Assembly: GCA_934140285.1 (NCBI GenBank)
Contig: CAKPBI010000007.1
Coordinates: 34,043 to 98,042 of the forward strand
DNA length: 64,000 bases
Reading direction: 5' to 3'
From: an uncultured Bacilli bacterium
Lineage (GTDB): Bacteria > Bacillota_I > Bacilli_A > ML615J-28 > CAG-313
Below the pieces are notes generated by a model. It saw nothing but the letters and a program-made list of their open reading frames with translations. It was not told the DNA's origin and did not search any database. Positions within the stretch are counted from its first letter, which is position 1; every line of letters begins with the position of its first letter. The translations under genes were made by a program, and so were the position numbers. This document shows, piece after piece, positions 8,539-17,291 of the stretch.

Positions 8539-9461
8539 ACGATTTTCTTTCCTATGCAAATACCTTTAAAATGGTATTTAGCCTTTCCTATTATATTTTC
8601 TTTTGGTATTAAGCCAATCACACGACTATCTTTACTACAATCATAGTATGTTCCGGCTCCACCTTCTTGCATATTACGATTATCACCCATTACAAAATAA
8701 TAGCCTTCAGGAATAACAAGGGTTGAAGGTTGTTCCTTTCCATCTTTTTTATAGCGAAAAACTCCATCAAATGGTGTATAGTGAACAAGACTATCTAAAA
8801 AGCCATCTGGGAAGAAACTTTCCTCAACGATTTCTCCATTTATACGTAGTTCTTTATTGGTCCATGTTACAGTTTGACCAGGTAAACCAATGATACGTTT
8901 TAAATAGTAAGACTCTGATGAAATATTAAAATTATCTTCAGGAGTTACCTTTAAAACTACCACATCAAAGGTATCAATTTTATCATAATAAGTAACTAAG
9001 ATGTTTTCTTTATTTTGGATGGTTGGCATCATTGATATACCACTAACAGGAGTTATCAAGAAAACATAGCTATATAAAGTAACCGCAATACAAGCACAAA
9101 TAGGAAGGATCATACTCCAATCAACAAAATTAAAGATTTTCTTTTTTGTAGAAAAGGTTAATTTTGAAGTAAATTTATGAATTTTACTAGGTACTAATAA
9201 TTCAAGAATAATCCACAATAATCCTATTCCTGCAATAATATAACAAAAAATCATTACAATATTAATTATATCATAGGTTTGATTTGTACTAAATTCATCA
9301 CCATGAATTTGGTTATATCGTTTTCCGGCTGTAACAACTGGATAAATAATACTACAAATGATAAAGCATATAATACGACTAATAATTTTATTTTTGATGG
9401 TTAAACGTTCAACTAATCCATTATTTTCTTTAAAATATTTGTCTAAGTAATTTGCTTTCAT
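8535..9461 (-). CDS. lepB: Signal peptidase I with an N-terminal multi-helix extension
   Basis: Membrane serine/lysine peptidase that removes signal peptides from exported proteins. The nucleophile lies in GISMMPT (Ser143) and the general base in YYLKRIIGLPG (Lys188); GYYFVMGDNRN and the following VIGLIPKENIIGKA form the remaining conserved boxes. At 308 residues it is longer than Bacillus SipS (about 185), because about 135 N-terminal residues add roughly three extra membrane helices (near 27-45, 66-90 and 117-137). It probably processes the many exported proteins of the accessory region, although lipoproteins there would need LspA instead. Cotranscribed with rbgA (ATGA overlap). Confidence 0.93.
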   Translation of the reverse strand: MKANYLDKYFKENNGLVERLTIKNKIISRIICFIICSIIYPVVTAGKRYNQIHGDEFSTNQTYDIINIVMIFCYIIAGIGLLWIILELLVPSKIHKFTSKLTFSTKKKIFNFVDWSMILPICACIAVTLYSYVFLITPVSGISMMPTIQNKENILVTYYDKIDTFDVVVLKVTPEDNFNISSESYYLKRIIGLPGQTVTWTNKELRINGEIVEESFFPDGFLDSLVHYTPFDGVFRYKKDGKEQPSTLVIPEGYYFVMGDNRNMQEGGAGTYYDCSKDSRVIGLIPKENIIGKAKYHFKGICIGKKIV

Positions 9462-9481
9462 TTAACTACCTCTAATATTCT

Positions 9482-11584
9482 TTAAAAAATTTCTTGATTA
9501 CTTAATATTTGTTCAAGTTCAAGTTCATCAACTAATACTTCACGTTGTTTTCCACGAACAGATTTACTTAAAACTCCTAGTTCCTCAAGGGCTACAAGAA
9601 TTTTATCTACTCTATTGAATCCCATATTAAATATTTTACCTAATGAATTATTTGATGCATTATTGTTTCTTACAATGTAGTATGCTACTTCTGCAAATTT
9701 TGGATCATCAATTCCTGATGTTGTTGAAGAACTAGATGATGCAACTTGACGTTCTGCAGTTGATTGATGTAATTCTTCCATAGTAACCATATAATTACAA
9801 GTATTATTTTCCCTTAAGAAAGAAACAATTTGTCTAATATCATTATTGTCAACATACGCTCCTTGAAGACGTTTTTCAAGACTTCCCGCATATTTAATTA
9901 ACATGTCACCACGGCCTTCAAGTCTTTCAGCTCCACTTTTATCAAGGATAACCCTAGAGTCAACATTGTTAGAAACTTTAAAGGCAATACGAGTATCAAA
10001 GTTAGACTTAATGTTACCACTAATTGAGTCATTAGTAGGACGTTGGGTAGCAAGAATAACATGGATTCCTGCTGCACGGGCTTTAGCCGCAATTTTTTGG
10101 ATTTTCTCTGTGACATCACTTTCAGCGCCAATGAACCAATCACCGAATTCATCAATTATCATTACAATATATGGAGATTTAGGTTGTTTAGACTCTACAA
10201 GTCTTCTATTATATTCACTAAAACTTTCAGCACCAAGTTTGGAGAATTCTTCATATCTTCTTTCCATTTCATCATATACCCAAGTGATGGCAGATGGGAA
10301 ATCTTCTTTGTTTACAATAATTGGCATCGCAAGATGTGGGATACCTTCATATCGACTTAATTCAATTCGTTTTGGATCAATTAATACTAAGCGAAGATCT
10401 TTTGGAGCAAGTTTATAAATCAAACTAATAATAATCGTATTTAGGCATACACTCTTACCCGATTTAGTAGTACCAGCAATTAAACAGTGAGGCATTTCCG
10501 TTATATCACAGATCATCGCTTTTCCAAAATTATCTTTACCTACAGCAATTGGTAATTTGTACTCATCACTATTAAATTCTTTAGATTCAAGAATATCACG
10601 AAGATTTACCATATGACGATATTGTTTCTTCTTAGGAACTTCAATCCCCGCATAACGTTTACCTGGAATAGGAGTTTGTATTCTTATTTGTTCACTCTCT
10701 AAATACATAGCAAGATTGCTTTCAATATTATTTATGTTTTTTACATTATATCCTGGTTCAACATCAATCATAAATTGGGTAACTGTAGGACCAAAGATGT
10801 AATCAACTACCTTAGCTTTTACATTACTTTCAATGAAAGTTTGATTGATTATAGCTTTTTGACGTTCAGCTTCTTTTGTATCATCTTCACTATTTGATGA
10901 AGATTTAGGAAGGAGATCAAGCTTAAATCTAATATATTTTGTAATTTTTGGAGCTTTAATATTTACTACAGGAGTTCTTTTTTCACTAAGTTCTTCATAT
11001 GGAGTTGTCGCAACCTTCGGTTTAGTTAAGTCAATGGTTGGACGTACCATTGTTGGGGTTGATGGTTTTTGTTGAGGATATGGATCATATGTTTGATACT
11101 CATGACCATCTAATTCTTCAAAAACATCTGTTGGTAGATCTTCAATGGAAATATCATCATTACTTGGTTCTACAATATATTCACCACGAGTAGGTGTTTC
11201 ATCTACTTCTTCTAGTTCTTCCTCTTCTTCACCATCGTTTTCTTCAATGATTTCTTCTTCTATCTCATCCTCTTTTTCGAAAGGATCTACTGAATAGAAA
11301 TCATCAGTATTTTCTTCCTTTTCAAAAGGATCAACATCATCAAAGTTTTCTTCTACTGGAGTTGGCTTAACATATTGTTGAGTACTTCTATTAGGTCTAA
11401 TACAATCATATGTTGAAGGATCAACATGATAACCCATATTTTCATTAACTGTATTTTTAGGCTTTTTCCCATCAAATGGGGAAATAATGTATTGTTCTTG
11501 TGGCTTTGGTTCTTCAGGTTTTGTTTTTTCTTCTTCTGTTACCCTAAATACATAGAACTCTTTTTTTGTCTTATTGTCGTTCAT
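9482..11584 (-). CDS. ftsK: FtsK/SpoIIIE-type DNA translocase lacking membrane helices
   Basis: DNA-pumping ATPase of the FtsK/SpoIIIE/SftA group that clears chromosome arms from the division septum. Residues 1-215 form an acidic, low-complexity linker with runs of Glu and Asp. The motor has Walker A AGTTKSGKS (373-380) and Walker B IVMIIDEFGDW (475-485), and a gamma-type winged helix lies near 640-695. No transmembrane segment is visible, in contrast to FtsK with four, so it resembles soluble SftA. ATG at codon 3 (11584), 9 bases after AAGGAG, is preferred over the upstream TTG. The gene overlaps the membrane-protein gene before it, which could supply the missing anchor (inference). Confidence 0.9.
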   Translation of the reverse strand: MNDNKTKKEFYVFRVTEEEKTKPEEPKPQEQYIISPFDGKKPKNTVNENMGYHVDPSTYDCIRPNRSTQQYVKPTPVEENFDDVDPFEKEENTDDFYSVDPFEKEDEIEEEIIEENDGEEEEELEEVDETPTRGEYIVEPSNDDISIEDLPTDVFEELDGHEYQTYDPYPQQKPSTPTMVRPTIDLTKPKVATTPYEELSEKRTPVVNIKAPKITKYIRFKLDLLPKSSSNSEDDTKEAERQKAIINQTFIESNVKAKVVDYIFGPTVTQFMIDVEPGYNVKNINNIESNLAMYLESEQIRIQTPIPGKRYAGIEVPKKKQYRHMVNLRDILESKEFNSDEYKLPIAVGKDNFGKAMICDITEMPHCLIAGTTKSGKSVCLNTIIISLIYKLAPKDLRLVLIDPKRIELSRYEGIPHLAMPIIVNKEDFPSAITWVYDEMERRYEEFSKLGAESFSEYNRRLVESKQPKSPYIVMIIDEFGDWFIGAESDVTEKIQKIAAKARAAGIHVILATQRPTNDSISGNIKSNFDTRIAFKVSNNVDSRVILDKSGAERLEGRGDMLIKYAGSLEKRLQGAYVDNNDIRQIVSFLRENNTCNYMVTMEELHQSTAERQVASSSSSTTSGIDDPKFAEVAYYIVRNNNASNNSLGKIFNMGFNRVDKILVALEELGVLSKSVRGKQREVLVDELELEQILSNQEIF

Positions 11585-12392
11585 TTCCAAGTTCTCCTTC
11601 TAGTTCTTTTAATTCATTATTGATTTCTTCTAAGTATAAATCATTTTCTTTATTAAAAATAGACTTACTATATGTTTTGTTGGTTTCATCGCCAACAATG
11701 TCAATAACAACTAAACATATCTTTTTAGTTGCAATATTAATAGTTGTACCCATTACTAACTTTTTAAACCAATAAACAGGATTAGCATAATTGATTGCGG
11801 CCATAAAAAACTTTTTAATTTTATTGGTAGTTGGATTAGCAACAGCATGAACAATTTTGTTTTCCGTAATCTTTTTTTGAAGGTCAATGAAATTTAATAT
11901 TTGTGATATTGTCATATTTTTAAATGGTTTTAAGTATGGTTTGTTAAAGATGTCCTCTACTCTAAATGAAACATATCTCAAAAATAAGATAAGCTCACTA
12001 ACACTTAATTCATATAACGGATATTTAGAATTGGGATAATATGTAGATGCCACAACATTAATGGTTTCATATAAAGTTGGACCTAACATTTCAAATCTTT
12101 CTTTTACGGTAAGACCATCTGTTGATGATACAAATTTTTCTTTAATTTCATCAAGTTCTTTTTTGATTTGTTCATTGTCAATATCAATATTTAATTGTTT
12201 ATCCATTCTTGATTTTTTGTGATCATTTAAAGATATCAACATTAGTATACCATATATAGTTGAACAAATAACAAACCCTACAATTATCCCCGCAAGTAAT
12301 ATTACTAGAGTTTGCCATGTAAAGATATCACGCAGTTTATCAAACAAGGAAGTAAAGAAATTGTCAATATCATTAATAGTAATTAAAAACAT
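11571..12392 (-). CDS. Single-pass membrane protein of unknown function, partner gene of ftsK
   Basis: A 273-residue protein I do not recognise. A strong transmembrane segment lies near residues 28-54 (TLVILLAGIIVGFVICSTIY), followed by a largely helical soluble part with charged coiled-coil-like stretches (LNIDIDNEQIKKELDEIKEK and the Glu/Lys-rich C terminus) and a second hydrophobic patch near 200-230. It is the first gene of the operon and overlaps the FtsK-like gene by 14-20 bases, so the two are translationally coupled. It could tether or regulate the translocase, but nothing in the sequence proves this. SD GGAGGGG precedes the ATG. Confidence 0.75.
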   Translation of the reverse strand: MFLITINDIDNFFTSLFDKLRDIFTWQTLVILLAGIIVGFVICSTIYGILMLISLNDHKKSRMDKQLNIDIDNEQIKKELDEIKEKFVSSTDGLTVKERFEMLGPTLYETINVVASTYYPNSKYPLYELSVSELILFLRYVSFRVEDIFNKPYLKPFKNMTISQILNFIDLQKKITENKIVHAVANPTTNKIKKFFMAAINYANPVYWFKKLVMGTTINIATKKICLVVIDIVGDETNKTYSKSIFNKENDLYLEEINNELKELEGELGNERQ

Positions 12393-12431
12393 CTTTTCCC
12401 CTCCTTTTTTTGTTCTATTTGCTATTCTTTT

Positions 12432-12460
12432 ATTTTACTACAAAACATTCAAAAATTCAA
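12432..12460 (-). promoter_or_regulatory. Promoter of the ftsK-lepB-rbgA-rnhB operon
   Basis: TTGAAT (12460-12455), 17-bp spacer, TAAAAT (12437-12432), 40 bases before the first ATG. Confidence 0.65.
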
Positions 12461-12486
12461 TAAATAAAATAATAAAACTTTTTTGA

Positions 12487-12516
12487 TTGAATTTATCAGT
12501 TTGTTTGTGTTATAAT
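12487..12516 (+). promoter_or_regulatory. Promoter of the HAD phosphatase gene
   Basis: TTGAAT (12487-12492), 18-bp spacer, TATAAT (12511-12516). A strong AGGAGGTG ribosome-binding site (12527-12534) follows, 7 bases before the ATG. Confidence 0.75.
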
Positions 12517-12541
12517 AAACAAAACTAGGAGGTGTGAAGAA

Positions 12542-13348
12542 ATGAAATACTTAATTGTTTTAGATTTAGATGGTACCTTAATGATGGATTTTTCAACCTA
12601 TGATGAAGAAACTTTTGAATATTTAAACATGTTAAGAGAACAAGGTCATATCATTATGTTAGCAACAGGAAGACCTTATCGCTCTAGTCATTTTGTTTAT
12701 GAATTACTTCATTTAAATACTCCTTTAATTAACTATAATGGAGCAAGGGTAACTAATCCTACCGATCCTAACTTTCCTATTACCGACCTTAGGATTGATA
12801 GAGATGACCTTTTAACCATTATTGAACATATTAGACCATGCTTAATTAATGTATTCTGTGAAATCATTGATGATATCTATGTTATGAATTACAATGAAGA
12901 AATTCATCCTTTCTTGCATGTTGATGGGGGAAATCTTCATATTGGTGAAATCAAAGATATCTTACCAGGTAATCCTAATGGAGCTTTATTCTTTATTGAT
13001 AAAGATAATATTAAACTTTTTGAAGATTACATCAACAATGAATATCAAGGAAAGCTACTTTCAAGATACTGGTTTTCAGGAGGATATCATATTGTTGAAA
13101 TATATAATCCTCTAGTAGATAAAAGCAATGGATTTTTAGATGCAGTAAAATATTATAATATTAATCCCAATAATACTATTGCTATAGGTGATGGCCATAA
13201 TGATATTGGATTACTAAATGCGGCTAAAGTTAAGGTTGCTATGAAAGATAGTCATCCTGAATTATTAAAGATTGCAACCTATGTAACTGATGATTGCTTT
13301 CATCAAGGAGTATTAAAGTTTTTAAAAGAATTCTTTAAAGATAAATAA
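12542..13348 (+). CDS. Cof-type HAD-superfamily phosphatase
   Basis: A 268-residue soluble phosphatase of the Cof/YidA group of the HAD superfamily, which dephosphorylates sugar phosphates, FMN or similar small substrates. Motif I is VLDLDGTLM (nucleophile Asp8, acid/base Asp10), motif II is LATGRP, motif III includes the conserved Lys region, and motif IV is IAIGDGHNDIGLL, with the C2B cap between. Substrate cannot be told from sequence. It is the only plus-strand gene in the core besides ruvA, with its own promoter and a shared terminator at its 3' end. Confidence 0.92.
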   Translation: MKYLIVLDLDGTLMMDFSTYDEETFEYLNMLREQGHIIMLATGRPYRSSHFVYELLHLNTPLINYNGARVTNPTDPNFPITDLRIDRDDLLTIIEHIRPCLINVFCEIIDDIYVMNYNEEIHPFLHVDGGNLHIGEIKDILPGNPNGALFFIDKDNIKLFEDYINNEYQGKLLSRYWFSGGYHIVEIYNPLVDKSNGFLDAVKYYNINPNNTIAIGDGHNDIGLLNAAKVKVAMKDSHPELLKIATYVTDDCFHQGVLKFLKEFFKDK

Positions 13349-13442
13349 AAAGAGACTTTTTAAGTGAAATAGTCAAGAAAAAGGTAGACACTTTTTTGTG
13401 TCTACCTTTATTTTATTATTTCATTTTCCAGGTCTCTTTTTT
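13348..13442. terminator. Nested terminators between converging genes
   Basis: An inner perfect 12-bp hairpin (13380-13391 with 13398-13409, TTTTTT loop) followed by TTTATTTTATT ends the plus-strand phosphatase gene. An outer pairing AAAAGAGAC/GTCTCTTTT (13348-13356 with 13432-13440) encloses it and can serve the converging minus-strand gene. Confidence 0.8.
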
Positions 13443-13445
13443 ACT

Positions 13446-13910
13446 TTATTTAGATACACCATTTATTAGGCCAAGGATACCATTTAGTACAAAAAGTATA
13501 CCAATGATAATGAATACCCAATCTACAGCTATCCAATAGTATGCAATTAAAATTACACCTAATAACATTGTTAGGATTGCATAAACAATTCCTCTTGTGA
13601 AGTTTACTTTGATATTTAAACATAGCTCATATAATCCTTTTAATACAAGGTAAATTCCAAGAACGATTAACACTACCTTTACAATTGTCATTCCTAGAAT
13701 TGCAATTACAAGACCAATCGCAATATTGGCTATTCCTCTCGTTGTGTTTTTACGATATAAATCAAATAGTCCTTGAACGATAAAGGCGATACCTATTGCG
13801 AGCATCAACCAATTGATAATCTGTCCTTTAAATATTAAAAGTAAAACTCCTACTACAACATATACAAGAGCAGTAATTAAGTTTTTACTTAGTTTGTTTG
13901 TTTTTGCCAT
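13446..13910 (-). CDS. DUF308/HdeD-like membrane protein
   Basis: A 154-residue membrane protein made of about six hydrophobic helices in paired repeats, each with short glycine-rich turns (VVGVLLLIFKG, AIGIAFIVQGLFDLYR, LVIAILGM, VLGIYLVLKGLYEL, LLGVILIAYYW, IIGILFVLNGILGLI). This is the pattern of the DUF308/HdeD family, linked to acid resistance in enterics but of unknown role in Firmicutes. It follows potD by 2 bases and so is probably the last gene of the polyamine operon. Confidence 0.75.
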   Translation of the reverse strand: MAKTNKLSKNLITALVYVVVGVLLLIFKGQIINWLMLAIGIAFIVQGLFDLYRKNTTRGIANIAIGLVIAILGMTIVKVVLIVLGIYLVLKGLYELCLNIKVNFTRGIVYAILTMLLGVILIAYYWIAVDWVFIIIGILFVLNGILGLINGVSK

Positions 13911-13912
13911 AA

Positions 13913-15652
13913 TTAATTTCCTTTCTTTTTATATTTATAGTCAATACGTTTTTTTACAACATAAACTATGACTAATGTAACACATACTACTAATACAACA
14001 CTTAAGAAAATATAGATTGGGCTCATATTAGTATAAGCCTTAATTTGTCCCCAAGCAATTACAACTTCATCATTGTATGAGCCAAAGTCATTCATAATGG
14101 CACATCTTGCGATAATATATTCACTTGGATATTGCGTTTCTAGTTCATTTAAAGAACTTGGAAAAGCATAAACAATTGGACGTCTATTTTCAGAAAGCAT
14201 TCCTCCATATAGATGACTTAAGTCATATCCTTCATTTTCTTCCCAGCATGTAGTATCATCAGGGCTTATGCCTTTAATTTCATCTGCCGAAATGCAATTA
14301 TAAATTTTTCCATGGTAACTTATCATATCTTCTTCTTCATAGGTTTTATCACTTGAGTATTCTAAACATTCAAAGTATTCTTCATTATCTGGATAAATTT
14401 CTAAATCGGCATCTTTATCTTTGATACACATATATAATTTATTTTCATAAATTACTAAAGTTTCATCATCTTTTAGGTATGCAGATGTTACTAGATAATC
14501 GGTTGCTCCATACCATGCTCCGGTTAGAGTAAATAGTTCATCCCCTACTATATAAGGAGTGTAACCAATATAATCCATATTGTCAGCCGCATTTTTAGGG
14601 TCTGATAAGAAATTTAAGAAAGCATAAGCTAATTCTTTATTTGATCCTTTTGGTAGTGTCCAAGCATCATACCAAATATTACTACCATCTTCTGGTACAT
14701 AATATTCCAAGCGTTTACCTGCCTCATCTCTAGCTGTGTCAATTGAGTATACCGCATCACCTGAGTAAGCAAGATTCATTTTGATTTTTCCTGTAATTAT
14801 ATCATTTTTTCCAGAGTCGACTTCAAAGCCGAAGATATTTTGTTTAACTGATATTAATTCTTCTTTAACTCTTCTGATTTTTTCAAGATTCTCTTGATCT
14901 GATGAAGTACTTCCATCTAGTTTGAAATCAAAGATTTCTTGAACTAACTCATTGTAAGCTTGCATATTTTCTATAGTCGGATTTTCAAGGTAGGCTTGCA
15001 TAATCTTTTGATATGATTCTTCTTTACTATAAGAATGCATTAAACCTACAACAAAAGCATCACGAACGGAGTTTTTAATAGATATTAAGTTTGCATATTT
15101 TTCATTCCAAAAAACATCCCAAGATTTTACATCTTCACAAATTGTATCACTACATGTAGGGTCATACACGATACCAAGAGTTCCCCACATATATCCTACG
15201 GCGAATTCATCGAGATTTACAGTTCTTTCTCCATATGGTACTTTCATGTTCTTTAGTTTTTCACGAAGAGCAGTTGAAGCGTATCTTTCATAGTTAGGAA
15301 TATATGTAGCATAGTTATCCATCGGCATAACTAAGCCTTCTTTTATCATTTTTTGAATCATATAATCAGAAGTGCATATTAGATCATATGTACCTTCTTT
15401 TTGTAATTTGAATTGATTATACATTGTTTCATTAGTATCATATGTATAATAATTAACTTTTACATCATATTCTTTCTCAAACTTTTCAATTAAATTTACA
15501 CTATCATCAATTCCTTGAGAAATGTAATCTTCAACATTAAAAATAGTTAAAGTTTGACCTTTAAATTTTGAAGTTGTTTGAGCATTTACACTAACTCTTA
15601 AACCAAGAGAAATCATTATTAAAAGACTAAATAATAGAAATGTTTTTTTCAT
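13913..15652 (-). CDS. potD: Polyamine ABC transporter substrate-binding protein, membrane-anchored, with a CBM5/12-like insert
   Basis: Extracellular spermidine/putrescine-binding subunit of the PotABCD importer. It has a signal peptide (about 1-24) and a PotD/SBP fold (LTIFNVEDYIS, YDLICTSDYMI, INLAYSGDAVY-like segment near 292-302, DGSNIWYDAWTLPKGS, AYAFLNFLSDP). At 579 residues it is much longer than E. coli PotD (about 350). Two extra parts explain this: an insert at about 385-472 with aromatic, Cys-bearing repeats such as YSSDKTYEEEDMISYHGKIY, like a chitin-type CBM5/12 module, and a C-terminal helix (about 545-566) with a basic tail that anchors the protein instead of a lipid. It is the last transporter gene of the operon. 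Confidence 0.9.
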   Translation of the reverse strand: MKKTFLLFSLLIMISLGLRVSVNAQTTSKFKGQTLTIFNVEDYISQGIDDSVNLIEKFEKEYDVKVNYYTYDTNETMYNQFKLQKEGTYDLICTSDYMIQKMIKEGLVMPMDNYATYIPNYERYASTALREKLKNMKVPYGERTVNLDEFAVGYMWGTLGIVYDPTCSDTICEDVKSWDVFWNEKYANLISIKNSVRDAFVVGLMHSYSKEESYQKIMQAYLENPTIENMQAYNELVQEIFDFKLDGSTSSDQENLEKIRRVKEELISVKQNIFGFEVDSGKNDIITGKIKMNLAYSGDAVYSIDTARDEAGKRLEYYVPEDGSNIWYDAWTLPKGSNKELAYAFLNFLSDPKNAADNMDYIGYTPYIVGDELFTLTGAWYGATDYLVTSAYLKDDETLVIYENKLYMCIKDKDADLEIYPDNEEYFECLEYSSDKTYEEEDMISYHGKIYNCISADEIKGISPDDTTCWEENEGYDLSHLYGGMLSENRRPIVYAFPSSLNELETQYPSEYIIARCAIMNDFGSYNDEVVIAWGQIKAYTNMSPIYIFLSVVLVVCVTLVIVYVVKKRIDYKYKKKGN

Positions 15653-15654
15653 TG

Positions 15655-16503
15655 TTATTTACCTCTTCTCATATTTGATTTTTTTATTGCTTGTTTATTA
15701 TTATAAATAGTAATTCCTACTACTACACTAAGTACGATAACAAAAAGAATAGTACTTAAGGCTCTAACCTCAGCAGGAATTGGGTGTTTAGCAACAATCT
15801 TTTGAATATAGGTAGATATGGTTTCAAAGGAAGGTTCTTTCAAATATTGAGTTATTACAAAATCATCTAATGATAAAGTTATTGAAATTAAGAAACCTGA
15901 GAAGATTCCTGGCATAATTTCAGGAATTACAACTTTCCATAAAGCATGCATCGGCGTTGCACCTAAGTCTAGAGCAGCTTCATAGATATTTTGATCCATT
16001 TGAACAAGCTTAGGCTTTACATTTAAATATACAAAAGCAACAGTAAGTACTACATGACCGATAAGTAGAGTTAAGAAAGAATAGCTTGTATTTAAAATTT
16101 TAAATACTAAGGCAAGAGATAATGCCATTACTATTTCCGCATTTACAACTGGAAGTTGAGTCATTGTTTCTACAACCTTCTTATACTTACGGCGTGAGTA
16201 ATAAACACCGATAGCTCCAAGGGTACCAATAATTGTTGATATCACAGCTGATACCACCGCAATAATTAAAGTATTCTTAGTGGCATTCATTAAGGGTTTA
16301 TTTTTAAATAAAGCAATGTATAGATTAAATGAGAACCCATTCCAAATTCCTAGTTGATCACTATCTGTAAATGAATAAATGATTAAAACTAGAATTGGTA
16401 AATACATAAGGAAAAGAATCAAGTACATATATGTCTTTGCTACAATCTTTTTGATTCTTTCGGCTTTTGATGAATATTCAATTTTTACTTTTTTGTTTTC
16501 CAT
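15655..16503 (-). CDS. potC: Polyamine ABC transporter permease PotC
   Basis: Second inner-membrane permease of the PotABCD importer. The 282-residue protein has about six transmembrane helices and the EAA motif that contacts the ATPase, here EAALDLGATPMHALWKVVIP (about 175-194). SITLSLDDFVITQY after it is characteristic of PotC. It shares one base with potB (16503) and is 2 bases from potD. N- and C-terminal ends are basic and cytoplasmic. Confidence 0.94.
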   Translation of the reverse strand: MENKKVKIEYSSKAERIKKIVAKTYMYLILFLMYLPILVLIIYSFTDSDQLGIWNGFSFNLYIALFKNKPLMNATKNTLIIAVVSAVISTIIGTLGAIGVYYSRRKYKKVVETMTQLPVVNAEIVMALSLALVFKILNTSYSFLTLLIGHVVLTVAFVYLNVKPKLVQMDQNIYEAALDLGATPMHALWKVVIPEIMPGIFSGFLISITLSLDDFVITQYLKEPSFETISTYIQKIVAKHPIPAEVRALSTILFVIVLSVVVGITIYNNKQAIKKSNMRRGK

Positions 16504-17291
16504 TATAGTATGTCACCTACCCTTGAGTCATCAGTTTTGAAACGACGAGAGATGATTACGCTTAAACCAATTAGTAAAAGCATAATTAAAGCCATAAAGG
16601 AACCAAAGTTCCAGTCAGCTTGGTTGAAATACAAATCAATGTAACTACCAAATAGTACAACGTTATATTCTGACAAAATATCAGAGATTACATATGATGA
16701 AAGTGTTGGCATGAAAACCATTGTGGCACCTGAGATAACGCCAGGTAGTGTCATTGGTACAATTACTCTAAAAAATGTATGAAAGCCATTGGCACCTAAA
16801 TCACGGCTTGCTTCTATTTGATTTTTGTCCATCTTTAACATTGTTGAATAAAGTGGTAATATTACAAATGGTAAGTAGTTATAAACAAGACCAATGATTG
16901 TTGTAAGTTGTGAGTGTGCTCCTGTAGAGATGCCAATCCAGTTTAGTACATCTCTTGTTGCACTTGTTCTAATGATAAAGTTAATCCACATTGGCATGAT
17001 AAATAACATAACAATTACTACTGACTTATTGTATTTTTTGTTTGCGAGAATCATTGCTAGTGGATAACCAATTAATAAACAAATTAATGTATTTATAATT
17101 GCATAACAAAATGATATTAATAAAACATTAACGTTTGTAGAATCTGAGAAGAATTTTTTTAAATTGTCAAAAGTAAATGTTCCTCCCTTATTAGTGAATG
17201 CATAATAAAGGATAAAAAATAAAGGAACAATTACAAAACAAATTAAGAATAGAACATAGGGAATAGATAAATACTTACGTTTAAATTTCAT
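16503..17291 (-). CDS. potB: Polyamine ABC transporter permease PotB
   Basis: First inner-membrane permease of the PotABCD importer, 262 residues with six predicted helices. The EAA loop is EASRDLGANGFHTFFRVIVP (about 162-181), followed by MTLPGVISGATMVFMPTLSSYVISDIL, typical of PotB. The start overlaps the end of potA by 11 bases, supporting coupled translation of ATPase and permease. Confidence 0.94.
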   Translation of the reverse strand: MKFKRKYLSIPYVLFLICFVIVPLFFILYYAFTNKGGTFTFDNLKKFFSDSTNVNVLLISFCYAIINTLICLLIGYPLAMILANKKYNKSVVIVMLFIMPMWINFIIRTSATRDVLNWIGISTGAHSQLTTIIGLVYNYLPFVILPLYSTMLKMDKNQIEASRDLGANGFHTFFRVIVPMTLPGVISGATMVFMPTLSSYVISDILSEYNVVLFGSYIDLYFNQADWNFGSFMALIMLLLIGLSVIISRRFKTDDSRVGDIL

